A DNA stretch of 64,000 nucleotides from Pseudocalidococcus sp964653145 (GTDB taxonomy: Bacteria > Cyanobacteriota > Cyanobacteriia > Thermosynechococcales > Thermosynechococcaceae), in contig CAZZCG010000019.1 of NCBI GenBank assembly GCA_964653145.1, forward strand, positions 9,233-73,232. The letters are read 5' to 3'. Shown here in pieces: positions 7,539 through 16,500 of this stretch. The position numbers and the translations under genes are program-made. Within the stretch, counting starts at the first letter, position 1. Every line of letters starts with the position of its first letter. Under the pieces are notes generated by a model. The model did no database searches, was not told where the DNA came from, and saw only the letters and a list, made by a program, of their open reading frames with translations.

Positions 7539-9017
7539 ATGGCCTTGATTATTGCCGGTGAACGCAGTGGGGTGGGGAAAACAACGGTTACCTTATCCCT
7601 CTTAGCCAGTCTTGCGGAGAATTCTAGCCAAACCGTTCAATCCTTTAAAGTTGGGCCGGACTATATTGATCCAATGTTTCACCAGGCCCTGACCGGACGC
7701 CCCTGTCGCAACTTGGATGTGGTTTTAACCTCGGAAGCCTATGTCAAAAGCTGCTTTGCCCACCATGCCAATGTTTGTGATTTAGCAGTGATTGAGGGGG
7801 TGATGGGTTTATTTGATGGGGCTAATGATCCGCACAAACTCGCCCCCTGGGATTGGGGAAGTACCGCCCACATTGCCGCGTTGTTGCAGTTACCAATTTT
7901 ATTAGTCGTCAATGCTGGCGGCACCTCGCGGTCAATTGCGGCCCTCGTCCGTGGCTATCAAACCTTTGCCCCAGAGCTCAAGATTGCCGGGGTTGTCTTA
8001 AACCGGGTCAGTAGTCCGCGGCATTTGGAACTTCTCACCCAGGCCCTAGAACAAATTCAGATGCCAGTTTTGGGGGTGTTTTATCGTCAAGCAGAAATTA
8101 CCATTCCGGATCGCCATCTTGGCCTAGTTCCCACAGGGGAATTAACTGAGTTTGAGCTGATCAAAACCAAGCTGGCGGAATTGGGAAAAACCAGTTTTCA
8201 TTGGGAAAAACTTTGGCTCCTCCTCGGCACCGAGAAAACCCGCATTGACCCCAGGTCTGCGGACAAATCTACTCTGAACCCAGGCCGGGTAGAACTCCAA
8301 CATTCATCCTCGCCAGCGGGAATCCTTCAGGTTAGACCCAGTCAGCCAAGAATTCGCCTTGGGGTAGCCCAAGATGCGGCCTTCAATTTTTACTATGCCG
8401 ACAATTTTGACATTTTAGAATCTGTTGGGTTTGACCTCGTGGCCTGGAGCCCGTTGACCGCGGCGACGATTCCTGAGAAGATTCACGGTCTCTATTTTGG
8501 TGGGGGCTTCCCGGAAATCTTTGCGGCCCAACTGAGTCAAAATCAATCCCTCCGCAATCAACTCAGGCAAGTTATTTCTCAGGGCCTACCCACCTATGCC
8601 GAATGTGGGGGACTGATGTACCTTTGCCAAGCCATTGTGGATTTTGAACATCGGGAATACCCCATGGTCGGGATTATCCCCAGCAAAGCCACCATGGACA
8701 GCCGTTTAACCCTGGGATATCGCCAGGCCCGCCGCCATCAACTCCAGTCAGAGATCCCCCAAAACTTACCCTCGGCCTGGATCACGGAATCTGAGGTGCT
8801 GTGGGGCCATGAATTTCACCGCTCGAGCCTCAACCCCGTTCCAACCAATCCGCTCTATGGCCTTAGGAACTACGATGGCGGCAATCCCCACACCGAAGGC
8901 TGGCGGATTCAAAATTTGATTGCCTCCTATGTCCATTTGCACTTTGGTGGCTCTCCCCAGATTCCGCAGCGGTGGTGGCAGCAATGCTTGGACTATCAAC
9001 GGCAATACCCCAGCTAG
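7539..9017 (+). CDS. cbiA: Cobyrinic acid a,c-diamide synthase
   Basis: ATP- and glutamine-dependent amidation of the a and c carboxylates of cobyrinate. The 492-residue chain has an N-terminal dethiobiotin-synthetase-like domain with P-loop GERSGVGKTT (residues 7-16) and SFKVGPDYIDPMFH, and a C-terminal type 1 glutamine amidotransferase domain with the nucleophile in TYAECGGLMYL (about residue 360) and the catalytic histidine region SYVHLHFGG near residue 475. It lies 70 bases after cobJ in the same direction, giving a small cobalamin pair. Length fits CbiA/CobB. The name cobB is also used for this enzyme. Confidence 0.92.
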   Translation: MALIIAGERSGVGKTTVTLSLLASLAENSSQTVQSFKVGPDYIDPMFHQALTGRPCRNLDVVLTSEAYVKSCFAHHANVCDLAVIEGVMGLFDGANDPHKLAPWDWGSTAHIAALLQLPILLVVNAGGTSRSIAALVRGYQTFAPELKIAGVVLNRVSSPRHLELLTQALEQIQMPVLGVFYRQAEITIPDRHLGLVPTGELTEFELIKTKLAELGKTSFHWEKLWLLLGTEKTRIDPRSADKSTLNPGRVELQHSSSPAGILQVRPSQPRIRLGVAQDAAFNFYYADNFDILESVGFDLVAWSPLTAATIPEKIHGLYFGGGFPEIFAAQLSQNQSLRNQLRQVISQGLPTYAECGGLMYLCQAIVDFEHREYPMVGIIPSKATMDSRLTLGYRQARRHQLQSEIPQNLPSAWITESEVLWGHEFHRSSLNPVPTNPLYGLRNYDGGNPHTEGWRIQNLIASYVHLHFGGSPQIPQRWWQQCLDYQRQYPS

Positions 9018-9290
9018 ACCCATCCTTCCTTCTGCCCAACCTGAGCCATGACAAAAATCCGTTCCGAACTATTCAGCATTTTGATGTTTCATTGCTCAGA
9101 CCAGGAACGCGACAGCCCATTTCTGAGTGAGCGGATCAATATAACGTGGCCAGAAGTTGTTATCAGGGGGTTTTAGGATTCCCAGTGTGTGCATTAGCCC
9201 TCACATTTGCTGCCCTTAAGAACCCATTAAGAAACGTATCAGCTATTACACTGAGGCCCCCCATTCCCCGCTAGGCTGACAGGAGATATT

Positions 9291-10847
9291 TTGTTGCGGT
9301 GGAGTAAGCTACTTGTGTTCCAGGCCAGGCCCCAACGGTTCCTAACCACACTTTTGCTGATCCTCCTGATCCTGTTTGGCTGTGCCCGAAGTCAAGGCGA
9401 TGTTGGCCCGGTGCTATCTGTTGGCATGGAACCCACCTTCCCCCCCTTTGAATTTCAGCCCGGCGCTGGGGAAGTGGTTGGCTTTGATGTGGATCTCATG
9501 CGAGCAGTGGGGGAGGCAACGGGCCTGGAGGTGGAATTTAAAACCATGAACTTTGATGGCTTAATTCCAGCGTTGACCGTGGGGCAAATTCAGGCGGCGG
9601 TTTCCGGAATTACGATTACCCAAGAACGCTTAGAGGTGGTGGATTTCTCCCGGCCCTATTTTGAAGCCACCTTAGGCATTGGGGTGCTGCCGAAAAATCG
9701 CAATCTTGATACCTTTAAAGCTCTTGAGGGTAAACTCATCGCTGTCCAAATTGGTACTGCCTCCGCCGACCAGGCCAAGCAAATTGCCAATGCCCAAGTC
9801 ACGATTTACGATACTGCCGATTTAAGTATTCAATCCCTCCTCAATGGCACCGTTGACGCGATTATTAACGACACTCCCTCATTGCTCTACAGTATTGCCC
9901 GTGGGGGTTTTAGCCAAATTCAAGTCTTTCCCCAAGCCGCCACCGCCCAGTTTTATGGGGTTGCCACTCGGCCCAATTCCCCCTATCTGAGGGTGATCAA
10001 CGCAGGCCTGGACAAAATCCTGGAAGATGGTACCTACGAGGAAATTTACCGGAAATGGTTTAAAGCCCCCGCCCCCGCTTTACCAGCCTTAGCCCCGCCC
10101 CAGGAAGAGCAAAGTCAACGGGAACAGGGCCTGATGGCCAACTTAAAAATTGTGGCCCGCTCCATTCCCGCCCTCCTTCAAGGCACCGTCATCACCCTGC
10201 AACTCAGCGCAGTGTCGATCATTTTTGGCATTGCCGGGGGGTTAGTCCTCGCCCTGATTCGCCTTTCAAAAAATGTCTGGGGGTTGTGGTTTAGTGCCGC
10301 CTACATTGACTTTTTCCGGGGAACGCCGCTGTTGGTACAAATTTTTATGATCTATTTTGGGATTCCGGGGATTTTTCAGGGCCTGGGGCTTGATTTTAGT
10401 CCGGATCGGTTTGTTGCCTCCGTTGCCGCCCTGAGCCTGAATGAAGCTGCCTACATGGCCGAGATTCTCAGAAGTGGCTTACAAGCAGTGGAAAAAGGCC
10501 AACAGGAAGCAGCAGAATCCCTGGGGATGAGTGGCTGGCAAACCCTCCGCTATGTCGTCTTTCCCCAGGCCTTCCGACAAATGGTTCCAGCCTTGGGCAA
10601 CGAGTTTATTTCCATGCTGAAAAATACCAGTTTAGTCGCGGTGATTGGCTATGAAGAACTCTTCCGCAAGGGCCAGTTGATCGTTGCGAATGATTATCGG
10701 CCGTTTGAAATTTATGCAGCCGTGGCCGTGATTTATCTGATCATGACCGTAGTGGCGGCCCGGGCCTTTGATTACCTGGAATACCGTCTCTATCCTGATA
10801 AACGTCCCCAAAACATTACCGGTGGAACCCCCGCTGTCTCTACCTAA
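9291..10847 (+). CDS. bgtB: Basic amino acid/glutamine ABC transporter, binding protein-permease fusion
   Basis: A 518-residue fusion of a periplasmic solute-binding domain with a membrane permease, the arrangement described for BgtB of Synechocystis. The N-terminus has a hydrophobic stretch and lipobox-like LFGC with Cys31, so it may be a lipoprotein. Residues about 40-260 are a family 3 binding protein (VGMEPTFPPFEF, VGFDVDLMRAVGE, DFSRPYFEATLGI). Residues about 285-505 form the permease with several spans and the ATPase-docking EAA loop (EAAYMAEILRSGL, QEAAESLGMSGWQTLR). The start is TTG at 9291 after CAGGAG. The ATPase partner (BgtA) is not in the window. Confidence 0.9.
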   Translation: MLRWSKLLVFQARPQRFLTTLLLILLILFGCARSQGDVGPVLSVGMEPTFPPFEFQPGAGEVVGFDVDLMRAVGEATGLEVEFKTMNFDGLIPALTVGQIQAAVSGITITQERLEVVDFSRPYFEATLGIGVLPKNRNLDTFKALEGKLIAVQIGTASADQAKQIANAQVTIYDTADLSIQSLLNGTVDAIINDTPSLLYSIARGGFSQIQVFPQAATAQFYGVATRPNSPYLRVINAGLDKILEDGTYEEIYRKWFKAPAPALPALAPPQEEQSQREQGLMANLKIVARSIPALLQGTVITLQLSAVSIIFGIAGGLVLALIRLSKNVWGLWFSAAYIDFFRGTPLLVQIFMIYFGIPGIFQGLGLDFSPDRFVASVAALSLNEAAYMAEILRSGLQAVEKGQQEAAESLGMSGWQTLRYVVFPQAFRQMVPALGNEFISMLKNTSLVAVIGYEELFRKGQLIVANDYRPFEIYAAVAVIYLIMTVVAARAFDYLEYRLYPDKRPQNITGGTPAVST

Positions 10848-10882
10848 CTCCAAAGACTTCCCGCTAATTCCCCCAGGCCCCC

Positions 10883-11212
10883 GTGGTTGTCCCATCCCCC
10901 CCTTCCCCGCTCTACGCGCAGATCTATGATCTGGTTCGCCAAATCCCCCCCGGCCAAGTCGCCACCTATGGTCAAATTGCTCGCATCTTAGGAGTACCAC
11001 GCCGGGCCCGGCAAATCGGCTATGCCCTATTTCGGGTGGCCCCAGACTCAGACATTCCTTGGCACCGGGTTGTGAATTCCCGCGGTGAAATTTCCTACGC
11101 CCCCCAACGTCAGGGAAATGATGATCTTCAACGCTGGCGACTGGAAACGGAAGGGATTATTTTTGATGCGTCCGGCAAAATTAACCTAAAACAGTTTCAA
11201 TGGCCTGGATGA
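10883..11212 (+). CDS. Alkyltransferase-like protein (MGMT C-terminal domain, no active cysteine)
   Basis: A 109-residue protein of the O6-alkylguanine-DNA alkyltransferase DNA-binding domain: IPPGQVATYGQIARILGVP, then ARQIGYALFR with the base-flipping arginine region. Where true MGMT has PCHRV, this has PWHRVVNS, so the alkyl-accepting cysteine is replaced by tryptophan. This is the hallmark of ATL proteins, which bind alkylated bases and hand them to nucleotide excision repair without repairing them. Start GTG at 10883; the only in-frame alternatives are further in. It lies 35 bases after bgtB and 33 before the SprT-like gene, next to a UmuD homologue, making a loose repair neighbourhood. 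Confidence 0.88.
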   Translation: MVVPSPPSPLYAQIYDLVRQIPPGQVATYGQIARILGVPRRARQIGYALFRVAPDSDIPWHRVVNSRGEISYAPQRQGNDDLQRWRLETEGIIFDASGKINLKQFQWPG

Positions 11213-11245
11213 TAGGAATTCATCAATCCGCCAACCCTCTCAACC

Positions 11246-11806
11246 ATGGCTCAATTTCCATCTCCCTTAATCATTGCCGCCACCCCTGCCCAGGCGCCGC
11301 CGCCGGATTCCAACCTCAAGACAAATCTAAATGACCTCTATCACCAGGCCCAAATCAGGGTTGAACCCAATGTTGCCCGCCACCTTCAGCCCTTGCTCAG
11401 CCAACCTTTAGATGTGTTCTGGAATTACCGGATGCGCAGTTGTGCCGGCCGGGCCTGGGGAGGAGAGACAATTCAACTCAATGCCCGTCTCCTCAGCCAA
11501 AACCCCACGGAACTGCCCGCCACCTTTCTCCACGAACTCGCCCACATTTGGGGCCATCGCCTCTTTCAAGCTCGGGGCCATGGACAGGCCTGGCAAACCC
11601 TCATGGCCTGGATGGAACAACCCATCCACCGAACTCACCGGATGGATGTGTCACGGTTGGCCCACCGACAGAAAGCCTTTGCCTATCGCTGTCAGTGTCA
11701 ACAGCACTGGCTCAAAACGAAGCGACACCACAAGGTTCTCCAGGGCCAGATTTACACCTGTCGGCGCTGTTTAGCCCCCCTGATCCAGATCCCTGAATCT
11801 TGCTAG
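11246..11806 (+). CDS. SprT-like zinc metalloprotein
   Basis: A 186-residue protein with a zincin active site HELAHIWGH at residues 96-104 followed by GHGQAWQTLM, the SprT/Spartan-like pattern. The C-terminus is a zinc ribbon with CQCQQHW near residue 149 and CRRC near 174. In eukaryotes Spartan degrades DNA-protein crosslinks; bacterial SprT proteins are mostly uncharacterised. Residues 1-25 are low complexity. The gene sits between an alkyltransferase-like gene and a umuD homologue with short gaps (33 and 36 bases), which fits a DNA-damage role, but this is inference from context. Confidence 0.85.
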   Translation: MAQFPSPLIIAATPAQAPPPDSNLKTNLNDLYHQAQIRVEPNVARHLQPLLSQPLDVFWNYRMRSCAGRAWGGETIQLNARLLSQNPTELPATFLHELAHIWGHRLFQARGHGQAWQTLMAWMEQPIHRTHRMDVSRLAHRQKAFAYRCQCQQHWLKTKRHHKVLQGQIYTCRRCLAPLIQIPESC

Positions 11807-11842
11807 AATTAACTTGTTGATTTTCGTACAGCAATCAAAACC

Positions 11843-12421
11843 ATGGGTAAAGGTGGAGCCAGACCGGGAGCAGGCCGCCCCAAGGGAAGTGGCAAGTATG
11901 GAGAACCAACCCAAGCTATTCGCCTACCGATCCGCGTGATCCAGGCCATACCAGCGTTACTTTCCCAGTCACCATCCCCGATAAAACCAGAGATTCCCGC
12001 CCTCAGCGATCTCTATCGGCCCCAGATGGGCAAAGAGTTGAGCCTGCCGCTGTATCAGATGCCCGTATCCGCTGGATTTCCCTCCCCGGCAGACGACTAC
12101 ATCGAACAACGGTTAGACCTGAATCGTTTCCTGATTAAGAACCCAGCCGCCACCTTTATGGCCCGTGTTTCTGGGGATTCAATGGTCGGAGTCGGGATTC
12201 ACGATGGGGATATGATTGTTGTCGATCGCTCCCTAGACCCCCAAGATGGGCAGATTGTCATCGCAGTCTTGGATGGAGAATTAACGGTTAAACGCCTTCG
12301 ACAGCACTATCATCGCATCGTTCTCCAGGCCGAAAACCCTAACTATCCAGATTTGGAAATTTCGGAGGAGCGGGCGTTTCAGGTTTGGGGAGTTGTTACC
12401 AGCGTGATCCGTCGGCTCTAA
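11843..12421 (+). CDS. umuD: UmuD/LexA-type S24 self-cleaving peptidase with basic N-terminal extension
   Basis: A 192-residue protein. The catalytic part fits UmuD: cleavage site Ala77-Gly78 in MPVSAGFPSP, Ser113 in VSGDSMVG and Lys150 in ELTVKRLR. The spacings (Gly78 to Ser113 is 35, Ser113 to Lys150 is 37) equal those of E. coli UmuD. The N-terminus is unusual: a glycine-, arginine- and lysine-rich GARPGAGRPKG stretch like an AT-hook, then about 50 linker residues. No umuC follows; a broken Uma2 gene does. It may serve a polymerase elsewhere or act as a repressor-like switch. Start ATG at 11843. Confidence 0.9.
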   Translation: MGKGGARPGAGRPKGSGKYGEPTQAIRLPIRVIQAIPALLSQSPSPIKPEIPALSDLYRPQMGKELSLPLYQMPVSAGFPSPADDYIEQRLDLNRFLIKNPAATFMARVSGDSMVGVGIHDGDMIVVDRSLDPQDGQIVIAVLDGELTVKRLRQHYHRIVLQAENPNYPDLEISEERAFQVWGVVTSVIRRL

Positions 12422-12518
12422 CCTGGCCTGGTTTCAATCCAAGGACTTTCCAGGAAACGGCCACCCTTGAAATTGCGTACACTGAGTCCATAATCCACCG
12501 TGCTGGGAGCGACGACCC

Positions 12519-13247
12519 ATGACCATTGCCCTCGACCGAGCTCTCGAGTATCCCGACAGTGATGGCCAACCCATGGCAGATAACACCGTCCAATTCCGCT
12601 GGATTGTTCTGATTAAGGAAAATCTAGAGTACCTCTTTTTAGGGCAACCGGATGTGTTTGTTGCTGGAGACTTATTGTGGTACCCCGTGGAGGGCCGGCC
12701 AGACCTGCGCGTCCCTCCCGATGTGTTAGTGGTTTTTGGGCGACCCAAGGGTGAGCGAGGCTCCTATCGACAGTGACAAGAGGAAAATGTTGCGCCCCAG
12801 GTCGTCTTTGAAATCCTATCGCCGAGCAATACCACCAAGGAAATGAGCCGCAAAGTCCTCTTTTACAACCGCTATGGTGTGGATGAATACTACATTTATG
12901 ACCCAGACAAGAAAGAGCTAACGGGCCTGGAGCGAGTTCAGGGAGAATAAACTCCAATTGAAACCATCAACCATTGGGTTAGCCCCCGTTTACGGATTCG
13001 GTTTGAGCTCACTGACACAACCCTGAATTTATATGATTCTCAAGGCAATCTTTTCCTCTCTCCAGTACAACTACGTCAGCGGGTTGAAGAGGAAGCGAAA
13101 CGAGCTGAATTAGAAGCAGAACAGGCCAATCGGGAAGCGGAGAGAGCTACGCAAGAATCACAACGCGCAGAACAGGAAAAAGCCCGTACCGATCGCCTAG
13201 CAGCACAACTCCAGACCATGGGCATTGAGCCAGATACTCTTCGCTAG
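12519..13247 (+). pseudogene. Uma2 family endonuclease-like gene with two in-frame stops
   Basis: One reading frame from ATG 12519 to TAG 13245-13247 encodes a Uma2 (DUF820) protein but is broken by TGA at 12774-12776 and TAA at 12948-12950, with no frameshift. Before the first stop are LLWYPVEGRPDLRVPPDVLV and VVFGRPKGERGSYRQ; after it are VVFEILSPSNTTKEM and NRYGVDEYYIYDP, the PD-(D/E)XK-like core; the C-terminus is a long Glu/Ala/Arg coiled coil (EEEAKRAELEAEQANREAE). The TGA replaces a codon expected to be Trp in SYRQW, a one-base change. The preserved frame suggests recent inactivation. Uma2 genes are very common, expanded and often decayed in cyanobacteria. Confidence 0.85.
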
Positions 13248-13296
13248 TTAGCTAGGCCTGAAAATTTCAGGGGACTATGTTGATACGGCCGAATTG

Positions 13297-14244
13297 CTAA
13301 TGCGCCGGAACTCGATGGCGTGGTAATTCATAGGTCAGGAAGTCCTTGGCCAGCTTGCTATTGGGAAAAATGGCCTGGGCCTGGGCAAGGAGGTCTTCCA
13401 CTCGCAGGGCATTCCCAGGGGCATAGCGGGGGCTGAAGTGGGTTAAAAACAAGAGATGAACCTGGGCAGCGGCAGCAACTTCTGCGGCCATGGTTGCGGT
13501 GGAGTGGAGTCGTTGCTCAGCCATTTCCACATCTTGGTGGGCAAAGGTGGCTTCGTGGATCAAGACATCGGCCTGGTAAGCCAATTGAATTGAGGTGTGG
13601 CAGTAGATTGTATCAGTGCAATAGACCAGGGAGCGTCCGGTTTCAGGTGGGTCACAAAATTCTCGACCATCAAACTTGCGGCCGTCCTCTAGGGTGATGG
13701 TTTTTCCCTGTTTCAGTTGACCATAGAGGGGACCAAAGGGAATTTCCAGGGCCTGGGCTTTGGCAACGTTGAACCGACCGGGGTGATCGGCTTCTTGCAC
13801 CCGATACCCAAAGGCCGTAACCCGATGGTGGAGTGGCCCGCAGGTGACGGAATAGTCAGCATCTTCATAAACCAGGCCCGGGGATACTGTATGAACCCGC
13901 AGATCATAGTGCAAATGCATTTGAGACCATTTTTGGCAACTCTCGATGTAGCGGTCTAAACCAGGGGGGCCATAGAGATCAATCTCAGTCACTGTCCCGG
14001 CCATACCGCAACTGGCCAATAAGCCCATCAGGCCAAAAATATGATCCCCGTGCATGTGGGTGATGAAAATTCGGCGGATCTGGCTGCTGCGTAAATCACT
14101 TCGGATGAGTTGATGTTGGGTGCCTTCACCGCAGTCAAAAAGCCAAATTTCACCGCGTTGGGTTAGGCGTAATGCCACACTGGACACATTGCGGGAGCGG
14201 GTGGGAACCCCTGAACTTGTGCCTAAAAATGTAATTTCCACCAA
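13297..14244 (-). CDS. rnz: Ribonuclease Z
   Basis: Endonuclease that removes 3' trailers from tRNA precursors, needed where CCA is not encoded, as in the tRNA-Glu of this window. The 315-residue protein begins MVEITFLGTSSGVPTRSRNV and has the zinc-binding ITHMHGDHIFGLMGL motif at about residues 60-75, further ligand regions at GPLHHRV, YCTDT and a conserved LIHEATFAH, and a final LTHFSPRY. Length and all motifs match short-form bacterial RNase Z. It is convergent with the Uma2 pseudogene and shares its direction with the DUF3370 gene 80 bases upstream. Confidence 0.95.
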   Translation of the reverse strand: MVEITFLGTSSGVPTRSRNVSSVALRLTQRGEIWLFDCGEGTQHQLIRSDLRSSQIRRIFITHMHGDHIFGLMGLLASCGMAGTVTEIDLYGPPGLDRYIESCQKWSQMHLHYDLRVHTVSPGLVYEDADYSVTCGPLHHRVTAFGYRVQEADHPGRFNVAKAQALEIPFGPLYGQLKQGKTITLEDGRKFDGREFCDPPETGRSLVYCTDTIYCHTSIQLAYQADVLIHEATFAHQDVEMAEQRLHSTATMAAEVAAAAQVHLLFLTHFSPRYAPGNALRVEDLLAQAQAIFPNSKLAKDFLTYELPRHRVPAH

Positions 14245-14323
14245 TCAACCCCAATTTGACACCTTTTTTGATGATAGGGGGGCCACTGACAGCCAGCCCA
14301 TTCCGCACCCGGTTCCTCTCAAC

Positions 14324-15700
14324 TCAGTTCCGCGCTTGGGTCGCAAAGGTCAGCATTTGTACGGGGGTGGCATCGGGGGGATAGAGAAAACTAAATTGCA
14401 CCAGTCGGGTTTCCTGAGGTTGGAGGGTCAGAGTCACCAGTTCCGGGCCCTGTTGGCCTTGCTTTTGCACCAAATGGAAAAACCGACTTTGGGGTGTACC
14501 TTGATCATCCCGATAACGAAATCGCACAGTTCCCCGGAAAAAGATGCGATTCGGAGGGGGGGAGAGAAATCGTAAGCCAGCTTCAAGGTTATTGGTTTTG
14601 ACGGGGCTTTGAACGGTAATCGTGACCGTTTGCGGCTGATTCGTCGGGTTGAAGAGGGGAAAGCTTAAATCATACTCAATTCCATAGTTACCGTGGGCCT
14701 GGTAAGCGGTGTCATCATAGCGGGCGATCAGGGGTGCGGCCTGGACTTGATTTGTGCCAAAGGTACCACCCATAACGGTGCTTAAGGGAAAGGAAACCTG
14801 TTCACCGGCGGCGGGAATCGGCAAGCGCTCGGTTTGATTTTGCCATCGCGAGCCAATACCAACCCCAGCAACACGGCTATAGATGATTGGGCCGGGAGCA
14901 CCGGGAACTGAAGGGGTATTATCCCGAGGAGTCACTAGAGAACCAGTTTTGAGAAGAGCTTGCCAATCCCTTAACTCCGGAGCGGTTTCGTTGCCCTGTT
15001 CATTCTGCCGGGCATAGAGCCCCAAACTGGCTAGATACAGGGGGCCATCACTACGCAGGCGCAACAGGGCTGAGCGGCCATTCAGGGGTGGAGTCAGTTC
15101 TTTTACGGGGATGGGCAAATTTAAGACCATCTCACTGCTGCGGGGGGGAATGACAATCTGCGCCGGAAAACTAGCTTGGCGCTGGCCCCGGAGAATATCG
15201 GTCATCACCCGATCACCAGGCCCCGCAAAGACCGTTCCTAAATCGTTGGGTTGAGTAGCGGGGAGGGGAATAAAGGGGGCATCGGGTTGGCTGACATAAC
15301 TCGCGGCCTGGAGAATGTTGAGGGTGACCGGACGATTAGTGGGGTTTTGGGCAATTACACCGAGATAGAGGGTGCGTAAGTCTTCGGGCGTGGCGGGCTT
15401 AGCGATGTGGTGGACAAAAATATCAAAGCGGCCGTTAAAGCGGACATTTAGGTGGGCCTGGGGCTTGGCCATTCCCTGGGGTGGAAAGGTTGAGAGTAAA
15501 ATTCCCTCCTGGGACACCACCTCTGGGCTATTGCTGTTAAAAACTTTGACTTGATCCAGGCCCCCCGGCAGAGGCAAAACAGTTTGCGGCTGGAGAATAG
15601 TCTCAGGAGTTGGCGGTTGTGCCAGGCCCAGCGGGGGTAAGGAGAGCGCCAAGCTGGTTAGGGTCAGGGCTGTCAAGGCAGTGGGAGTGCGCATAATCAA
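14324..15700 (-). CDS. Secreted DUF3370 protein
   Basis: A 458-residue protein with an N-terminal signal peptide (hydrophobic residues 6-27 ending in GLAQ). The body matches my memory of the cyanobacterial DUF3370 family: VLPLPGGLDQVKVFNSNSPE, QEGILLSTFPPQGMA and RFDIFVHHIAKP near the start. It is rich in beta-type sequence and lacks catalytic motifs, so it is probably a periplasmic or outer-surface protein of unknown role. Its start codon overlaps the stop of the J-domain gene by four bases, so the two are translated from one message. I am confident of export and fairly confident of the family. Confidence 0.8.
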   Translation of the reverse strand: MIMRTPTALTALTLTSLALSLPPLGLAQPPTPETILQPQTVLPLPGGLDQVKVFNSNSPEVVSQEGILLSTFPPQGMAKPQAHLNVRFNGRFDIFVHHIAKPATPEDLRTLYLGVIAQNPTNRPVTLNILQAASYVSQPDAPFIPLPATQPNDLGTVFAGPGDRVMTDILRGQRQASFPAQIVIPPRSSEMVLNLPIPVKELTPPLNGRSALLRLRSDGPLYLASLGLYARQNEQGNETAPELRDWQALLKTGSLVTPRDNTPSVPGAPGPIIYSRVAGVGIGSRWQNQTERLPIPAAGEQVSFPLSTVMGGTFGTNQVQAAPLIARYDDTAYQAHGNYGIEYDLSFPLFNPTNQPQTVTITVQSPVKTNNLEAGLRFLSPPPNRIFFRGTVRFRYRDDQGTPQSRFFHLVQKQGQQGPELVTLTLQPQETRLVQFSFLYPPDATPVQMLTFATQARN

Positions 15701-16389
15701 AACGGGGTGGAGTTCTTTACGGCCGCATCAGCTTCTCGAAACAGTCCGGCGGCAATCCGAAAAAGTTCCTGACCTGTGTGCAAGTAGCTATCGTCAAACC
15801 CTAGGGTAAACCGATAAAGTTCCTCCAGGCCATCGTCCAGTTGATTCAAGCAATAGTAAAGGTTCAAGGCAATGGCACTGGCCCGGGCAGGGTTGGGGAA
15901 GGCTTGGAGCCGAGTGCGAGCAACAGATGAGAGGGTGGTGCTTTTCTCTAAATAGGTTTGGAATTGGGCTAAGAGTTCGTCATCAAAGGGATCGGCGGCC
16001 AGGTCATTCAGTTGGTGTTTGAGGGGACGGATGATGCTGCGAATGCTTTTGCCCACAGGTTGATAGACATTTTTTAACCAAAGGGCGAAATCTGTATCCT
16101 TTTGCCGGGCCTGGTGATAGGTTTCCTGGGAAATATTAACCTTAATCCCAATTCGACTTTGGTGCCCCTGGCGTTGTTGATCGTAGGCATGCCGCTGGTC
16201 GGGATCTCCCAAAACCTCGTAGGCAAAATTAATGCGCAGCATTTGTTGATGGCTGTGATCTGACTGATTATTGGTATCGGGATGAAACTGCTTCACCAGG
16301 CGGCGATAGGCCTCTTTAATATCCCGCTGGCTGGCCGTGGGCGTAATTTCAAGGGTGGTGTAGTGATCCGGCAGAGACATGGGGAACAA
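15697..16389 (-). CDS. J-domain (DnaJ-like) protein
   Basis: A 230-residue protein with an N-terminal J domain, residues about 5-70: DHYTTLEITPTASQRDIKEA, the HPD triad in VKQFHPDTNN, and EVLGDPDQRHAYDQ. No Gly/Phe or zinc-finger regions of classical DnaJ follow; the rest is helical and of unknown role. J domains stimulate the ATPase of Hsp70 (DnaK). Start either ATG 16389 or ATG 16380 (MSLPDHY); the second fits the domain border better. It overlaps the secreted DUF3370 gene by four bases, hinting that it aids handling of that protein, which is inference. Confidence 0.88.
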   Translation of the reverse strand: MFPMSLPDHYTTLEITPTASQRDIKEAYRRLVKQFHPDTNNQSDHSHQQMLRINFAYEVLGDPDQRHAYDQQRQGHQSRIGIKVNISQETYHQARQKDTDFALWLKNVYQPVGKSIRSIIRPLKHQLNDLAADPFDDELLAQFQTYLEKSTTLSSVARTRLQAFPNPARASAIALNLYYCLNQLDDGLEELYRFTLGFDDSYLHTGQELFRIAAGLFREADAAVKNSTPF

Positions 16390-16500
16390 AGGCGCAGTTG
16401 AGCAGGTGGACGCGGGACAGGTGCCAGGCCCTAGGATAGATTAGTTTATCAATCTGGGTGGGATAATGATGCACGCTCACCCCGGATTCCCGCATAGGCC

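Noticed and set aside
12774..12776. TGA in the Uma2 gene as a selenocysteine codon
   Set aside because: No SECIS-like hairpin was seen after it, a TAA follows in the same frame, and the family has Trp at this position; nonsense mutation is simpler.
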